Shown here in pieces: positions 12,160 through 22,422 of a DNA stretch of 64,000 bases. Every line of letters begins with the position of its first letter. Positions within the stretch are counted from its first letter, which is position 1. The stretch is taken from assembly GCA_027924585.1 (NCBI GenBank), contig BSBM01000386.1, forward strand, positions 4,302,001 through 4,366,000. Reading direction: 5' to 3'. The notes under the pieces are model-generated. The model worked only from the letters and a program-made list of their open reading frames with translations, had not been told where the DNA came from and did not search any database. The position numbers and the translations under genes were made by a program. The stretch comes from Larix kaempferi. Its lineage: Eukaryota > Streptophyta > Pinopsida > Pinales > Pinaceae.

Positions 12160-13146
12160 GAAACTTGTGCAATTTATCAAAACAAACATAGGACCATGAA
12201 CATCTTATTTTCGTTCATCAATACAACATTATCAAGGAATATCATTAAACTAGTTAGGTATTTCATTTTCCATGGATTTTGGATGATTACTTTTGCATTA
12301 TGACAAGTGGAAAATGGAAATATGAAAGAGGTAAAGCACAAACTAGGGTCTTACATACTAGGGTTTTGTAAGGATAGGGTTTATATCTTCAACGATATTA
12401 TGAGAGTGAATTCATGACCAACTATTGGTTAGCATATTTTAACAAACTAGGGTATATTTGTTACATATATTTGACCATATGTACATGAAGGCCCAATGAA
12501 TTTTATTACACTTTAGTTATGCATTCCTTGCCATTCAATCGAACTGCATAGATGCTCATGTATGTATAGTTTGATGAAATACAGTAGCATTGATGAAATG
12601 TGTAGCTTCTATTGGACTTCCTCTTACTGTCTGAAAATATCATAGGATTACATTGATGGTATGTGTAGCATGTTACTATTATGACATAGTTTTTTTCCTT
12701 GCAACCATAATCATGATCAATGGGTATGAACCCTTGGAGTTGACAAAAAACACAATTTTAAATTAGATATCAAATTAGCATGCATGTGCTAAGTTCAATG
12801 AACTGTTGAAAGATATTATTAGTTTTTTCCATTAAGATAATGTTTTCATAACAGAATGGTGAGATGTTACTTGATCAACGCAATAAATGTAAGAGAATAA
12901 ATATTGCTTGAAATGTAATTTTATAAATTTCAATAGCATAATTTATCAATTTGTGGAAGAGATGAATCATCACAAGCACAAGTCGAAACTCAAGAGAAAA
13001 TATGGAATATATTGATAGTCGAATGTTTGTAATACAAAATATGGGAAAGTAGTTGGCCCTCAAATGGCCTATCAATGTACATGTATCCCTAAGTACAACA
13101 ATGTGTACATGTATGTCAAAATACATCTATCCAAGACTATGCAAAA
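12160..13146. other. AT-rich non-coding sequence
   Basis: About 1 kb between the triplet array and the last exon of the minus-strand gene. I see no credible coding sequence, repeat or RNA gene. It would contain the 3' UTR and terminator of that gene. The same sequence, with few changes, is at 54,931-55,918. Confidence 0.6.
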
Positions 13147-13666
13147 TCAAAAGTCAATCTTTCTCTTGTTTTTCCCCTACTTTCCTCTATCGACCATCTC
13201 CTTGGGATCGCTCGAAATCTCAGAAGTCTACAAAAAAAATCATTATTTTTATCAAATAACTGCACTAATACCGTACCATCAACAAACTTAAAAAATTAAC
13301 TTATGGCCAAATTAGTTATGACAAACACTCACCAAGTCCTCATGGGGTATAGATGTGAGCGGTGTGCTCATGGAAGGCATCTCTATAGTTGTGCTCTGCA
13401 AATAAAAGATCATATCTCAATTAATTCAACAATTCAACATTGATCAACGTGTTTGGGTAAATTGAATAAAAAACTTGGTCATTAATGAACATCTCACTGC
13501 AAGAGGAGACTCGGTCAGAACCATGGATTGAGAGAGGGGCCGGGCACTTCTGCCGCTAATGGCTACAATCACCAAATGGAGAAATAGTTAGACATGCATG
13601 AATAAACAATATAGTAACATAGTTAAATACTATGCATTGTGATTGTCCAAATAGTTACCTCCGTAT

Positions 13667-14428
13667 TGTTAGGATATTCCTATATTCCATCCTAGTCCTT
13701 TTAACATTTCTGTCATTTTCAGTCCTGGATGCAAAATTAGGGTTTGCATGCATCTTACATGCATCCTAGTCATCAGCACTAGCACCTAGCCCTCAGCAAA
13801 CTAGCCTCAGGAGCTTCTCTCGGATCAGTCTTAGCTCTCCTAGAGCTTAGTGCGCCCTCTTTTCAGTTATTGCATGAGAAGGGCGCCTTTCTTCAGCTTC
13901 CAGTCCAGTTTAGTTCAGTTATCTTCAGTTCTTCCTTGATTTAAGGATTAACTGACTCCTAACTGACCTTATCACTCTTTTGGACCTCCAGTGTGACTAG
14001 ATAGACTATTTTGACTCCAGTTAGCTCCATGAGCGCCCTCCACTGAGTCTCCTTCACTATATCAGTGCTTCCATGTGCCAGTTACACCAACCACACTCAG
14101 TTAGACTCAGTTTGACTCTTGGTTGATCATTACTTGTGCATTGATGACTTCACTGATGATGAGATAGACTCCTAGTTTGGCACTGATGACTCTCCACTGA
14201 TTATGGATCTGTGCATGAAGGATAATTCGAATTACACCTAGTGAATTCGAATCCTCATACTCAGCATTGTATATTTACCTGGTTACTATTCTGATTAATG
14301 TAATGTGTGTAATTATTCTGCCTCTATTGGATCTATGTTCTATTGCTTCTCTCTTCTTCCTTAATTCCTTAATTCTTTCATTGTGAGGTTTGCATCATCT
14401 CTTTGGATCTTATGTGGGCAATTTCACA
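13667..14428 (+). repeat. Copia-type 5' LTR, copy 1 (762 bp)
   Basis: Begins TGTTAGGATATTCC and ends GGGCAATTTCACA. Compared with the 3' LTR it lacks a 17-bp segment near the GGTTTGCATGCATC motif and differs at roughly 19 positions by eye (about 2.5%). It drives the Gag transcript by analogy with other copia elements. Confidence 0.9.
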
Positions 14429-14441
14429 TGGTATCAGAGCC
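14429..14441 (+). other. Primer-binding site for initiator tRNA-Met
   Basis: TGGTATCAGAGCC directly abuts the 5' LTR. This is the standard plant copia primer site, complementary to the 3' end of initiator tRNA-Met. Confidence 0.9.
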
Positions 14442-14558
14442 ATTGAGAGTATATTCTACCTGAATTCTTGAGAGTTTTTTTTGCAGGTATTTTGAAGTTC
14501 CAGCAGTTGCAGCAGCAGATTCAGTGGCTTTCCATTTGCACTTGTTCAAGCAATCAAG

Positions 14559-16295
14559 ATGAGCAATTCGAATGCTCCTTCTTCTATACTTCTCACTCCT
14601 TTCAATTTTTTCGAATGGAAGAGGAAGATGATAATACTCTTGCTATCAAGAGGGTTTACTAGAGTAGTTGAGGAAAAAGATGCCATACCACATCAAGCTG
14701 AAAAGAGAATCAAGCACCTAAACAAAATGGATGAAGCTTTTGGATTCATATGCCTTCATATATCTAATGATCTATTGTTTCATGCTGATGGATTGAAGTC
14801 TCCATATGATTTATGGATAAAATTGAGGAGTCTTTTTGGCAAACAAGACGAACTGAGAGGCTACATTCTTGAGAATGAATTGGTTGCCCTTCAACCTACC
14901 AATTTTGAGAGCATCCAAGATTTCTTCTCCAAATTTCAGAATTTGGTTTTGCATTGCAAGCAATGTGGCATCACTAAAAGTGATGAGCAGTTGATACTCT
15001 CTATATTGAGCAAACTTGGATCTCAATTTTCTGTCTTTGTATCTACCTTTCATTCTGTTCGAATGTCCATCCCTGGATGGAAGTTTCCCACCTTAAGTGA
15101 CTTCATTGAAGCTCTCACTCAAGAAGAGAACAAACTGTTTCAAATGGGTGACATCAAAACCTCCAGAGATCTAGCTCTTTTAGCTGGTGAATCAAGTGGA
15201 GCGAATGCAAAAGGGGGACAAAAAGGCAAAGGAAAGAAACCTTCAGGATCCAAGAATGACAAACAAAAGAGACCAAATTGTACCTACTGCAAGAGAGGAA
15301 ACCATCCTGAGCATGCCTGCATGCATAAGAAGATTGATCTTCAACCAAGCTTCTTGAACAAAACCAAATTGTTGTTCCAAAAGAAGCAAAGATGTCTGAT
15401 TCTGGAAGTGGATCTGATGATTGTCATGCATTGATGGCTGGTTTTTCAAAGACAAGCTCTCCTCATAGATTCTGGAGCTTCCAACCACATGATGGCACAA
15501 GAAGAATCTTTCTCCTCTTTGGATCTCCAATATGGGCCTACCATTCACATGGGAGACAACTCTCATATTTCTGCCAAAGGTTTGGGTACAGTTCATATGG
15601 AGCATGGTAAGTTCAAAAATGTCTTATTTGTTCCTTCTCTTACAGCTAATTTGTTATCAGTATATCAAATGAATCATACAGGATCTCCAAAACAAGTAAT
15701 TTTTGGTCCAGACACAGTAGAGATTACAGAAATCTCCACTGGAAAGGTTATAGCGAATGGGATTGCTAATCATGCCTCAAAGGCATATGAGTTCTCACAC
15801 TTCATGCCCTTCTCTCCAACTATTCCTTCAGATTCTGATGAAGATCACAGTGACTTCTCTTCCAGTGACTCCTATTCTAGTGAGGAAGAAGATCAAGATT
15901 TTGATGTTGAGATCATGGTTCAAGAAGATTCAGAACCAACACCTATTCTTAGTCCAGATTCAAGAGAAATATGTTCTCACACAGTCCTTGCTACTACTAA
16001 GAACACAGTTGATGATTTATTTGCTTACAGAACTACTAGACTTCAGCAGCATGCTAACCTTGCATTATGCCAGCCGCCTCTCCATGAGAGATGCAGCATG
16101 ATGATGGGGTTTACTCTTCCATTCCTTGGGAAAACTCATCATGATACATTCGCTCCAGTGACAGAAAAGGTTCCTGAAAGACTTGCTACATTCAGCACAT
16201 TCTCTAGCACTTGCATTCGCACTTTACAGAGGATCATCTTACCAAGTCTCTTTGCAAAGTTTTCACTGATGAAAGCTTGCTTCTTTTCTGCTTAG
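14559..16295 (+). pseudogene. Copia-type Gag with protease remnant, copy 1
   Basis: ATG at 14,559 (MSNSNAPSSILLTPFNFFEW). A copia Gag (UBN2-type) region spans residues 1-200, then a Lys/Gly-rich linker and one CCHC knuckle CTYCKRGNHPEHAC near residue 245. Compared with copy 2 one base is missing near 15,345, so the frame ends at 15,434 with an unrelated tail. A protease active site DSGASNHMM begins at 15,468, and the frame stays open to 16,295 through VLFVPSLTANLLSV (the usual pre-integrase segment) and a Ser/Asp/Glu-rich stretch. Both copies also share a frame break just before DSG. The last 90 residues match nothing I recognise. Gag packages the element RNA. Confidence 0.8.
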
Positions 16296-16449
16296 AGTGA
16301 TGGCTCCTTGAGTTATTCAAAAATATAAAACAAAAAAAAGGGAAAAAAAGAAAAAAGAAAAATTGAGGCAGTATTCTTTTATCATTTCATTGATTGTATG
16401 GGTGACCTTTGGTCCTAGTTACCAGGTCCCAGGATGGATTAAGGGGGGG

Positions 16450-17228
16450 TGTTAGGATATTCCTATACTCCATCCTAGTCCTTCTAACATTTCTTTCATT
16501 TTCAGTCCTGCATGCAAAATTAGGGTTTGCACGCAACTAGGGTTTGCATGCATCTTACATGCATCCTAGTCATCAGCACCAACACCTAGCCCTCAGCAAA
16601 CTAGCCTCAGGAGCTTCTCTCAGATCAGTCGTAGCTCTCCTAGAGCTTAGTGCACCCTCTTTTCAGTTATTGCATGAGAAGGGCGCCTTTCTTCATCTGC
16701 CAGTCTAGTTTAGTTCAGTTATCTTTAGTTCTTCCTTGATTTAAGGATTAACTGACTCCTAACTGACCTTATCACTCTTTTGGACCTCCAGTGTGACTAG
16801 ATAGACTGTTTTGACTCCAGTTAGCTCCATGAGCGCCCTCCACTAAGTCTCCTTCACTATATCAGTGCTTCCATGTGCCAGTTACACCAACCACACTCAG
16901 TTAGACTCAGTTTGACTCTTGGTTGATCATTACTTGTGCATTGATGACTTCACTGATGATGAGATAGACTCCTAGTTTGGCACTGATGACTCTCCACTGA
17001 TTATGGATCTGTGCATGAAGGATAATTTGAATTACACCTAGTGAATTCGAATCCTCATACTCAGCATTGTATATTTACCTGGTTACTATTTTGATTAATG
17101 TAATGTGTGTAATTATTCTGCCTCTATTGGATCTATGTTCTATTGCTTCTCTCTTCTTCCTTAATTCCTTAATTCTTTCACTGTGAGGTTTACATCATCT
17201 CTTTGGATCTTATGTGGGCAATTTCACA
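16450..17228 (+). repeat. Copia-type 3' LTR, copy 1 (779 bp)
   Basis: Begins TGTTAGGATATTCC after the polypurine tract and ends TTCACA, followed by the CGTAT target duplication. It is 17 bp longer than the 5' LTR because GGGTTTGCA and neighbouring bases are partly repeated. The 3' LTR of the other copy lacks this extra segment, so it arose after the segmental duplication. Confidence 0.9.
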
Positions 17229-18244
17229 CGTATGACTCGTGGCTATTGTAGATGCGGCACTGACTACAACATCAATGACCTTTGTTACGTCATGGGTAGA
17301 TGGATCTCTCCTGTGTCTGCTATAAAGGACATCCACATTCTTTCCAGGAGTGGAGCCTCTCTTGTACACTTGTCCCTTTTGCACGTTGGGACTACAGGGA
17401 GATCGAACTGCTTACAGTCTCGAACGTATATCTGCTGGTGGCTACAATCACCAATACTAACGCAGTTATAAATGTATTGGTCAGTGGAATAGCATGTATT
17501 AATAAACTGAAAATGATGAAATACATATCGATGTACTGTATACGTCAATCAATTCTAAGAAACGGTCTGCCGTCCATTGTGTCTCTGTGGGCACACTATC
17601 GATTGTATTCCCACCGGAGGGGAGCTCACTAGATAAAACCATTTCCATCTGATGGGGATCTACAACCTACAATTTAGAAAATTGTAAATATTAGATCGTG
17701 TAGCATTGATTAAGTAACATGTGATAAAAAAGTAACATGTGTTGAAATAATGTCATGTTGAAATAGTTACCTCAACATGAGATGTTGTCGCTGAAGGTAT
17801 GACAACATCTTGTAACTCAGAAGGTTCTACTGCATGAGCCTCTTCGCCCTCATGCCCTTCTTGTGGCAACTACAAGTTTTAAAATCATTAAAAATATTAG
17901 CAATCTATATATGTGTATAGTAAGGAAAAATAATTTACATATGACACTAAATTGTTAACTGGATCTACTCATGTATTAAAATAATGTCATGTTGAAATAG
18001 TTACCTCATTGTGAGTTGTTGTCACTGAAATTATGGCAACATCATCATCATCATCATGCGGTGCTGGTGCATGGGCCTCTGGACTATGCTCTGGATCATC
18101 AGTACAAAGGTCTTCAACCCTGTGCCCTTCTTGTAGTAACTACAAGTTTTAAAACCATTAAAAATATTAGCAATCTATATATATGTGTGTATAATAAGGA
18201 AAAATAATTTAAAAATGACACTAAATTGTTAACCACTTACTTAC

Positions 18245-19176
18245 CTGTTTGAAATACCCAGTAAAGGTATCATCTGTTTGGACAAGACCAAAGCAAGGAT
18301 GGCCGCATACTGTGCATGGGTGGGGCTGATGGTTGTGCTCATGTTGTGTAGGTGCAGTGCCACTACTAGATGCTCCCCGGCCACTAGAAGGTGGTGGCTC
18401 TACCCCACCGGGAGGTGGTGGATCTACCCCACCGACAGGTGGCGGCTCTACTCCACCCATGGATGGTGGCTTTGATGGCCCTACCTGGTATGTACCATGA
18501 AGATACATGCTACGGCGAACAACCGCCTGTTCCAACAGTAGGAATGACTCTTGTGCCTCTGGCACTAACTGATGTGTAGGTGGCACATCTGGCTTGGGTA
18601 GCTTCCTACGAGGTGGAGCTACTAGGCGATCGGGATCTATGTGCCTCTCATTGGGACGTTGTTGAGGCATCCCCATCCAAACACCCTGGTACTCCAAGAT
18701 ATCAAAATAGTTAACATGATTCCCCAACACAAACTCTGTGTACATCTTTCTCAAAAAATACAAAGGCATTTCCCTGTTGTTGTGTGGTGGTGCATTAAAC
18801 ACCATGTACCATTGGTCCATCCAGTTATCTATGAATGGTTGATATGTACACCACTCGATAGAAATGTGCCTTTTGTTTGTATTAGGGACTTCACCATCCC
18901 GTGGATTTCTAAACAGGAAAAATAGTTGTTCTTTTGAGATTTTCAACTTCTTGACTTCTTTGTAGCTAAGTCCATCCACATATTGTTGCCTCTTTCTTTC
19001 TCTGAATGTGGCAATATCTTGCAAAGAACCATTAGACCTACTAAAGGTCTCTATCACTGCATCCAAATTGGATGCAAGCATAACATGCCTCTCATCAACA
19101 ATAGTAATTAAGGATCGAATTTCTCTGAGCCTATGAATCTCTCTTTGGATGTCAGTGTGGGCATCCATGGTCATCA
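18245..19176 (-). CDS. Large second exon of the nine-exon gene, copy 1 (open)
   Basis: A 932-nt exon, open throughout, bounded by TTTGCAG on its 5' side and CAG|GTAAGT on its 3' side. It encodes about 310 residues. First comes a charged, probably helical region (IQREIHRLREIRSLITIVDE). A Trp/Tyr-rich middle follows (WMDQWYMVFNAPP, FLRKMYTEFVLGNHVNYFDI), then a proline-rich section with repeated GGVEPPP/GGVDPPP, and a Cys/His cluster (HPCTVCGHPCFG) that could bind a metal. If the ATG in exon 1 is not used, translation would start at MTMDAHTD here. The copy at 61,006-61,936 is one base shorter and frameshifted near its end. I recognise no family. Confidence 0.6.
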
Positions 19177-20757
19177 CTGCAAACAAAAAATAAAAATAAA
19201 AATCATTAGAAACGTATACATGTGCTATAATGACATCTCTCAAAAATGAAAAATGTACAAACTTTGTGCAAGAACGAATACATTACAAACATAAATATCA
19301 TCCCAGACATACATTACAAACATAAATATCATTTCATATGACCATTGCAGGCATACATTATGGGTCAATGAGAGCATAAGTGTGGAGACCATGCGGGCAT
19401 AAAGACCATGATGATGTGGCAAAGATATGTATTTTTATTAGTTAAACGGAGGCAGCCTATTGATGGACAAAATGAAGACATGTTGGTAGAATGATGAAGA
19501 GATGACTAATGATATCGGCATAATGTTGTGATGTGCATATGGATAGTGTAAAGTGTATGAATGGAGATATGGCAGCAGATTGATATGACATGAATAATGA
19601 TGACATAATGAAGATGTGATCTAATTGGTGATATTTGTTGATGGACAGAATGAAGTTATATTGAATAATGAGTGCTTGATGAGAATGATGAAGTTCTTTG
19701 GAAACAAACAAGGGCTTCTAGTTGATGATGTATGTAATTTGCAGACTTAAGAAGAGTCTGAAATATCATTTGTAAATCTATGGTTTTTGGGGTGTTGGTG
19801 CATCCCAGTGAGTTGCAGCTGACAGAATTATCTTGTGAATAGGATTGTCATTGATGACAACATTAATGACAAAGGTGTAAATGACATGACGACAAGCAAA
19901 CAAGCTGACTTGACAAGGACTTGGAAAAGACAAGAAAAAAGACAAGGTGACTTGACAATGACTTGGAAAACACAAGACAAAAGACAAGGTGATGGGAACC
20001 GGCACACCTAATGAGCCAAATGACCCATACTGTGGTCATTTGGAGTTGGTCCTAATACCCTAGACAAGGATGACTTGGAGATAACAAGTTACATGAACAA
20101 AGAAGCATCAAGTGAACAAAGAAGCTTGAATTTGACACTTGGAAAGGAGATTACGGGCATCCCTTATCGCATCTGTGGGCCTCCAGAAATGAAACTGATG
20201 GAAATGCAGGCATGTGGACAAGGTGACATGCGGGTATCTTGAAGGTGCATATTCGGGCATGTTTGTGGAAGTTGTGGGCATCCTGGAGGCATGGCAAAGA
20301 CCCCAATGTGGGAGATTGAAGAAGGTCTAGCTGTAGGCATGTTCAAAGGCATAAATATGGCCCTTGTGGGCATGAGTTACAAGCTAGTGCGAGTATGCAG
20401 GAAGCAAAAAAAATGGTGATGATGTGGGTATGAAGACCACGTTTAGGTGGGAAAAAGAAAGTCTAAATAAATATATACATGTATATATTTATAATTTATG
20501 AGGTGTTTATGGAGCAACAGTAGAAATTAGAGTTTAACCTTTATCTTTGGATTAATTGAGGCTACAGTATGCTGATGTGATGTTGGTGTACAAACTAAGA
20601 TGCTGATGATATGTATGGACAGAACGAATTCATGATTATTGGGGCTACATATGATGAACAAAATATTGATCTAGGGCAGCATGAAACATGGACATAATGC
20701 TTGCTTGGGTTATGAAAATTAATGATAATCAGAATAATGTTATAGATAGATATGTTG

Positions 20758-20978
20758 GGTGACAATGATGATTTATGTGATCAGTGAGCCATTGTGTCTA
20801 ACAGGGTGGATGTAAAATTCATTAAAATTTTAAAATTCTAAGTTTTGACATTTGATTTACAAATATTTTTAGGTGACAATGATGATTGATGTGATCAGTG
20901 AGCCATTGTGTCTAACGGGGTGTATGTAAAATTCATTAAAATTTTAAGTTTTGGCATTTCATTTACAAATATTTTTAG
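20758..20978. repeat. Two tandem units of about 110 bp
   Basis: Units start GGTGACAATGATGATT at 20,758 and 20,872, and both end in AAATATTTTTAG. They share the motif GATCAGTGAGCCATTGTG. They lie in the long first intron (19,177-21,041) of the minus-strand gene. The rest of that intron shows only AT-rich sequence and a short duplication of GACTTGACAA...AAGACAAGGTG near 19,910-19,992. Confidence 0.85.
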
Positions 20979-21196
20979 ATTAGGGCAACATAACAATTTA
21001 TAAACTTAATGACGAGATGAGGCAACGATTTAGATGCTTACCTTTCCAATCGTTCTTGCAAGATGAATTTGGGATTGTTGAGCCTCCAAATCTCCTCGGT
21101 TGAGGTTCTCTAATGCGTTTTGGGAAGGCGAAATCGCTCGAGCGTTCACGTTTGGGTAGCACAATGGGTAAAATAGTGTTGTGGTCCACGGCACTA

Positions 21197-21420
21197 TTTT
21201 TTTTTTTTGTTATATTAACCATAACGCTCGAGCGTTATGGTTAATATAACAAAAAAAATAAACACTGCCGCCGTATTTTTTTTGTTATATTAGCCATAAT
21301 GCTCGAGCATTATGGTGATCTATGGTTAATATAACAAAAAAAATAAACAGTGCCGCGGTATTTTTTTTGTTATATTAACCATAACGCTCGAGCATTATGG
21401 TGATCACCATAACGCTCGAA
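21197..21420. repeat. Cluster of long palindromes centred on CTCGAG
   Basis: Three copies of a unit reading TTTTTTTTGTTATATTA, a purine, CCATAA, a pyrimidine, GCTCGAGC start near 21,201, 21,273 and 21,361. The first is a perfect 58-bp palindrome (21,201-21,258, centre between 21,229 and 21,230). The second and third contain shorter palindromes plus TGATC spacers. Transcripts could form strong hairpins. The first arm contains the ATG at 21,222-21,220 that opens exon 1 of the minus-strand gene. The same sequence closes the window at 64,000. Possible origins are a foldback or MITE-like element, or a promoter hairpin. Confidence 0.85.
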
Positions 21421-21430
21421 CGTTTTGTGA

Positions 21431-22422
21431 TCCTATCCTACATGTTAAATGACATGGCAGGTTCGGAGCCCGCCATACCTAGTTTTACATAAAGCACGAG
21501 CGTTGTTTATTTAAACAATTCTCGCGTGTTTCGCATTTACCCATTGCATCTAAAAGGTCCCTCAACTTCGTGCACATGCTCGATAGTCTTTTTTATTTAA
21601 GAATTATGGCAGTACCTCAAAATTCAGAATTAACAATTATAAAAAAAATTAAAAACAAGTAGTAGATGATGATTGGATAACTAGTAGCTCATGAATGGAG
21701 AACCAACCATTGATGGAAGATAACTAGAAGAATGTGAGAAATAAAAAAATATAAAAAATAATTAATGTTTGATGGTTGAAGAATGTGAGAGATAAAAAAA
21801 ATATAATTGATAATTGGTAACATATAACTTAAAGTAACACTTACCTTGTAACCTATTGATGTTTACCAGCCACAAATTAAGTGACCGTACTAGTAAGCAT
21901 GGAGATAGATAAAATTATATGAATTGTAAATAATAAATAAAATTTAAAAAAAATCATAACCATTCTAATTAAACAAAAATAACTTTACTTAAAAAGAAAA
22001 AAGAAAAAGAAAAAAACGTTTCAACCATAAATGCCTTTTTGTGTAAAATTATCCTTTTCATTCAAAAATCACATTCATTCTTTTTTATTATCTATATAGT
22101 TAAAAACATACTAAGATAGACTTAAGATTACTTCTTCCCGTTTTAATTACACGTGGGCTGATTATATTAAACAACCTCTTCTCGCATCGAAAGAGGACAC
22201 AAACATGGACCATTTTATAATCTTTTGATAACTTCAAAAGGTTCGAGATAATGGCAAACCAAATGATTAAATTATTACATGGTGTGGATCTGTCACTTCA
22301 GAAATTATGAGATTACGAGTTCTTACTGCTGGAGTTCATCATCGGTTTCAGATTCTTCACCGCCGGAGGGTTCATCATCGGTGCTGTTACAGAGTTCAGA
22401 TAGTGGGTAGTTCTAGATATTT
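21431..22422. other. AT-rich non-coding sequence
   Basis: About 1 kb between the palindrome cluster and the 3' end of the single-exon gene. It is AT-rich with several A-runs. No reading frame, RNA gene or repeat stands out. It may contain the promoter of the nine-exon gene on the minus strand and the 3' UTR of the next gene. Confidence 0.5.

Larger units (their letters stand above)
13667..17228 (+). mobile_element. Gag-only copia-type LTR retrotransposon (TR-GAG-like), copy 1
   Basis: A 3,562-bp element with LTRs starting TGTTAGG and ending TTCACA, flanked by CGTAT duplications at 13,662-13,666 and 17,229-17,233. An initiator-Met primer site follows the 5' LTR and a G-rich polypurine tract (AAGGGGGGG, 16,441-16,449) precedes the 3' LTR. 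Coding capacity is Gag plus a protease remnant; integrase, RT and RNase H are absent. This matches the described class of terminal-repeat retrotransposons with only GAG, which depend on pol from relatives. It lies in exon 6 of the minus-strand gene, in the opposite orientation. Confidence 0.9.
13147..21222 (-). pseudogene. Nine-exon gene of unknown function, copy 1, disrupted by a copia-type element
   Basis: Minus-strand exons inferred from splice sites and continuous phase: 21,222-21,042; 19,176-18,245; 18,139-18,005; 17,869-17,771; about 17,666-17,544; about 17,441-17,234 joined to 13,666-13,659 (split by the copia-type element); 13,562-13,498; 13,395-13,333; 13,227-13,147. Exon 1 ends AAAG|GTAAGC and exon 2 begins TTTGCAG|TGATGACC, joining in frame as NDWK-V-MTMDAH. 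Introns 2-8 are about 95-135 bp. Exons 3, 4 and 6 end in similar peptides (DVAIISVTTTHNE, DVVIPSATTSHVE, VVVSAASTIATSHTE). Damage: the insertion in exon 6, a 1-nt deletion in exon 7, and a TAG at 13,177-13,179 in exon 9. Exon 5 and the start of exon 6 are uncertain, with stops in every frame near 17,410. Function is not recognised; a transposon-borne gene is possible. Confidence 0.6.
1..21240. repeat. Segmental duplication, left copy
   Basis: This block recurs in the same order and orientation at 25,337-64,000. The offset steps from 25,336 to 28,115, 41,590, 42,781 and 42,760, and each large step is explained by a visible indel: a 2.77-kb internal tandem repeat, a 13.47-kb gypsy insertion and a 1.19-kb deletion. 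Base 1 already lies inside the duplicated sequence, so the true left edge is outside the window. The right edge of the unit cannot be fixed because the second copy runs off the window at 64,000. Confidence 0.95.

Noticed and set aside
11004-12303. Long ORFs in the GAT array (Asp/Glu-rich, His-rich and Ile-rich, up to 379 codons; also 53,785-55,075)
   Set aside because: They are triplet-repeat artefacts: GAT, GAG and GGT units avoid stops in most frames on both strands. No start context, domain or conserved length between the two copies.
14429-14441. TGGTATCAGAGCC as part of a tRNA gene
   Set aside because: It is the complement of a tRNA 3' end next to an LTR, so a primer-binding site; no cloverleaf around it.
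18278-18925. Plus-strand ORFs opposite exon 2 of the minus-strand gene
   Set aside because: Shadows of the minus-strand coding sequence; the minus strand has the splice signals.
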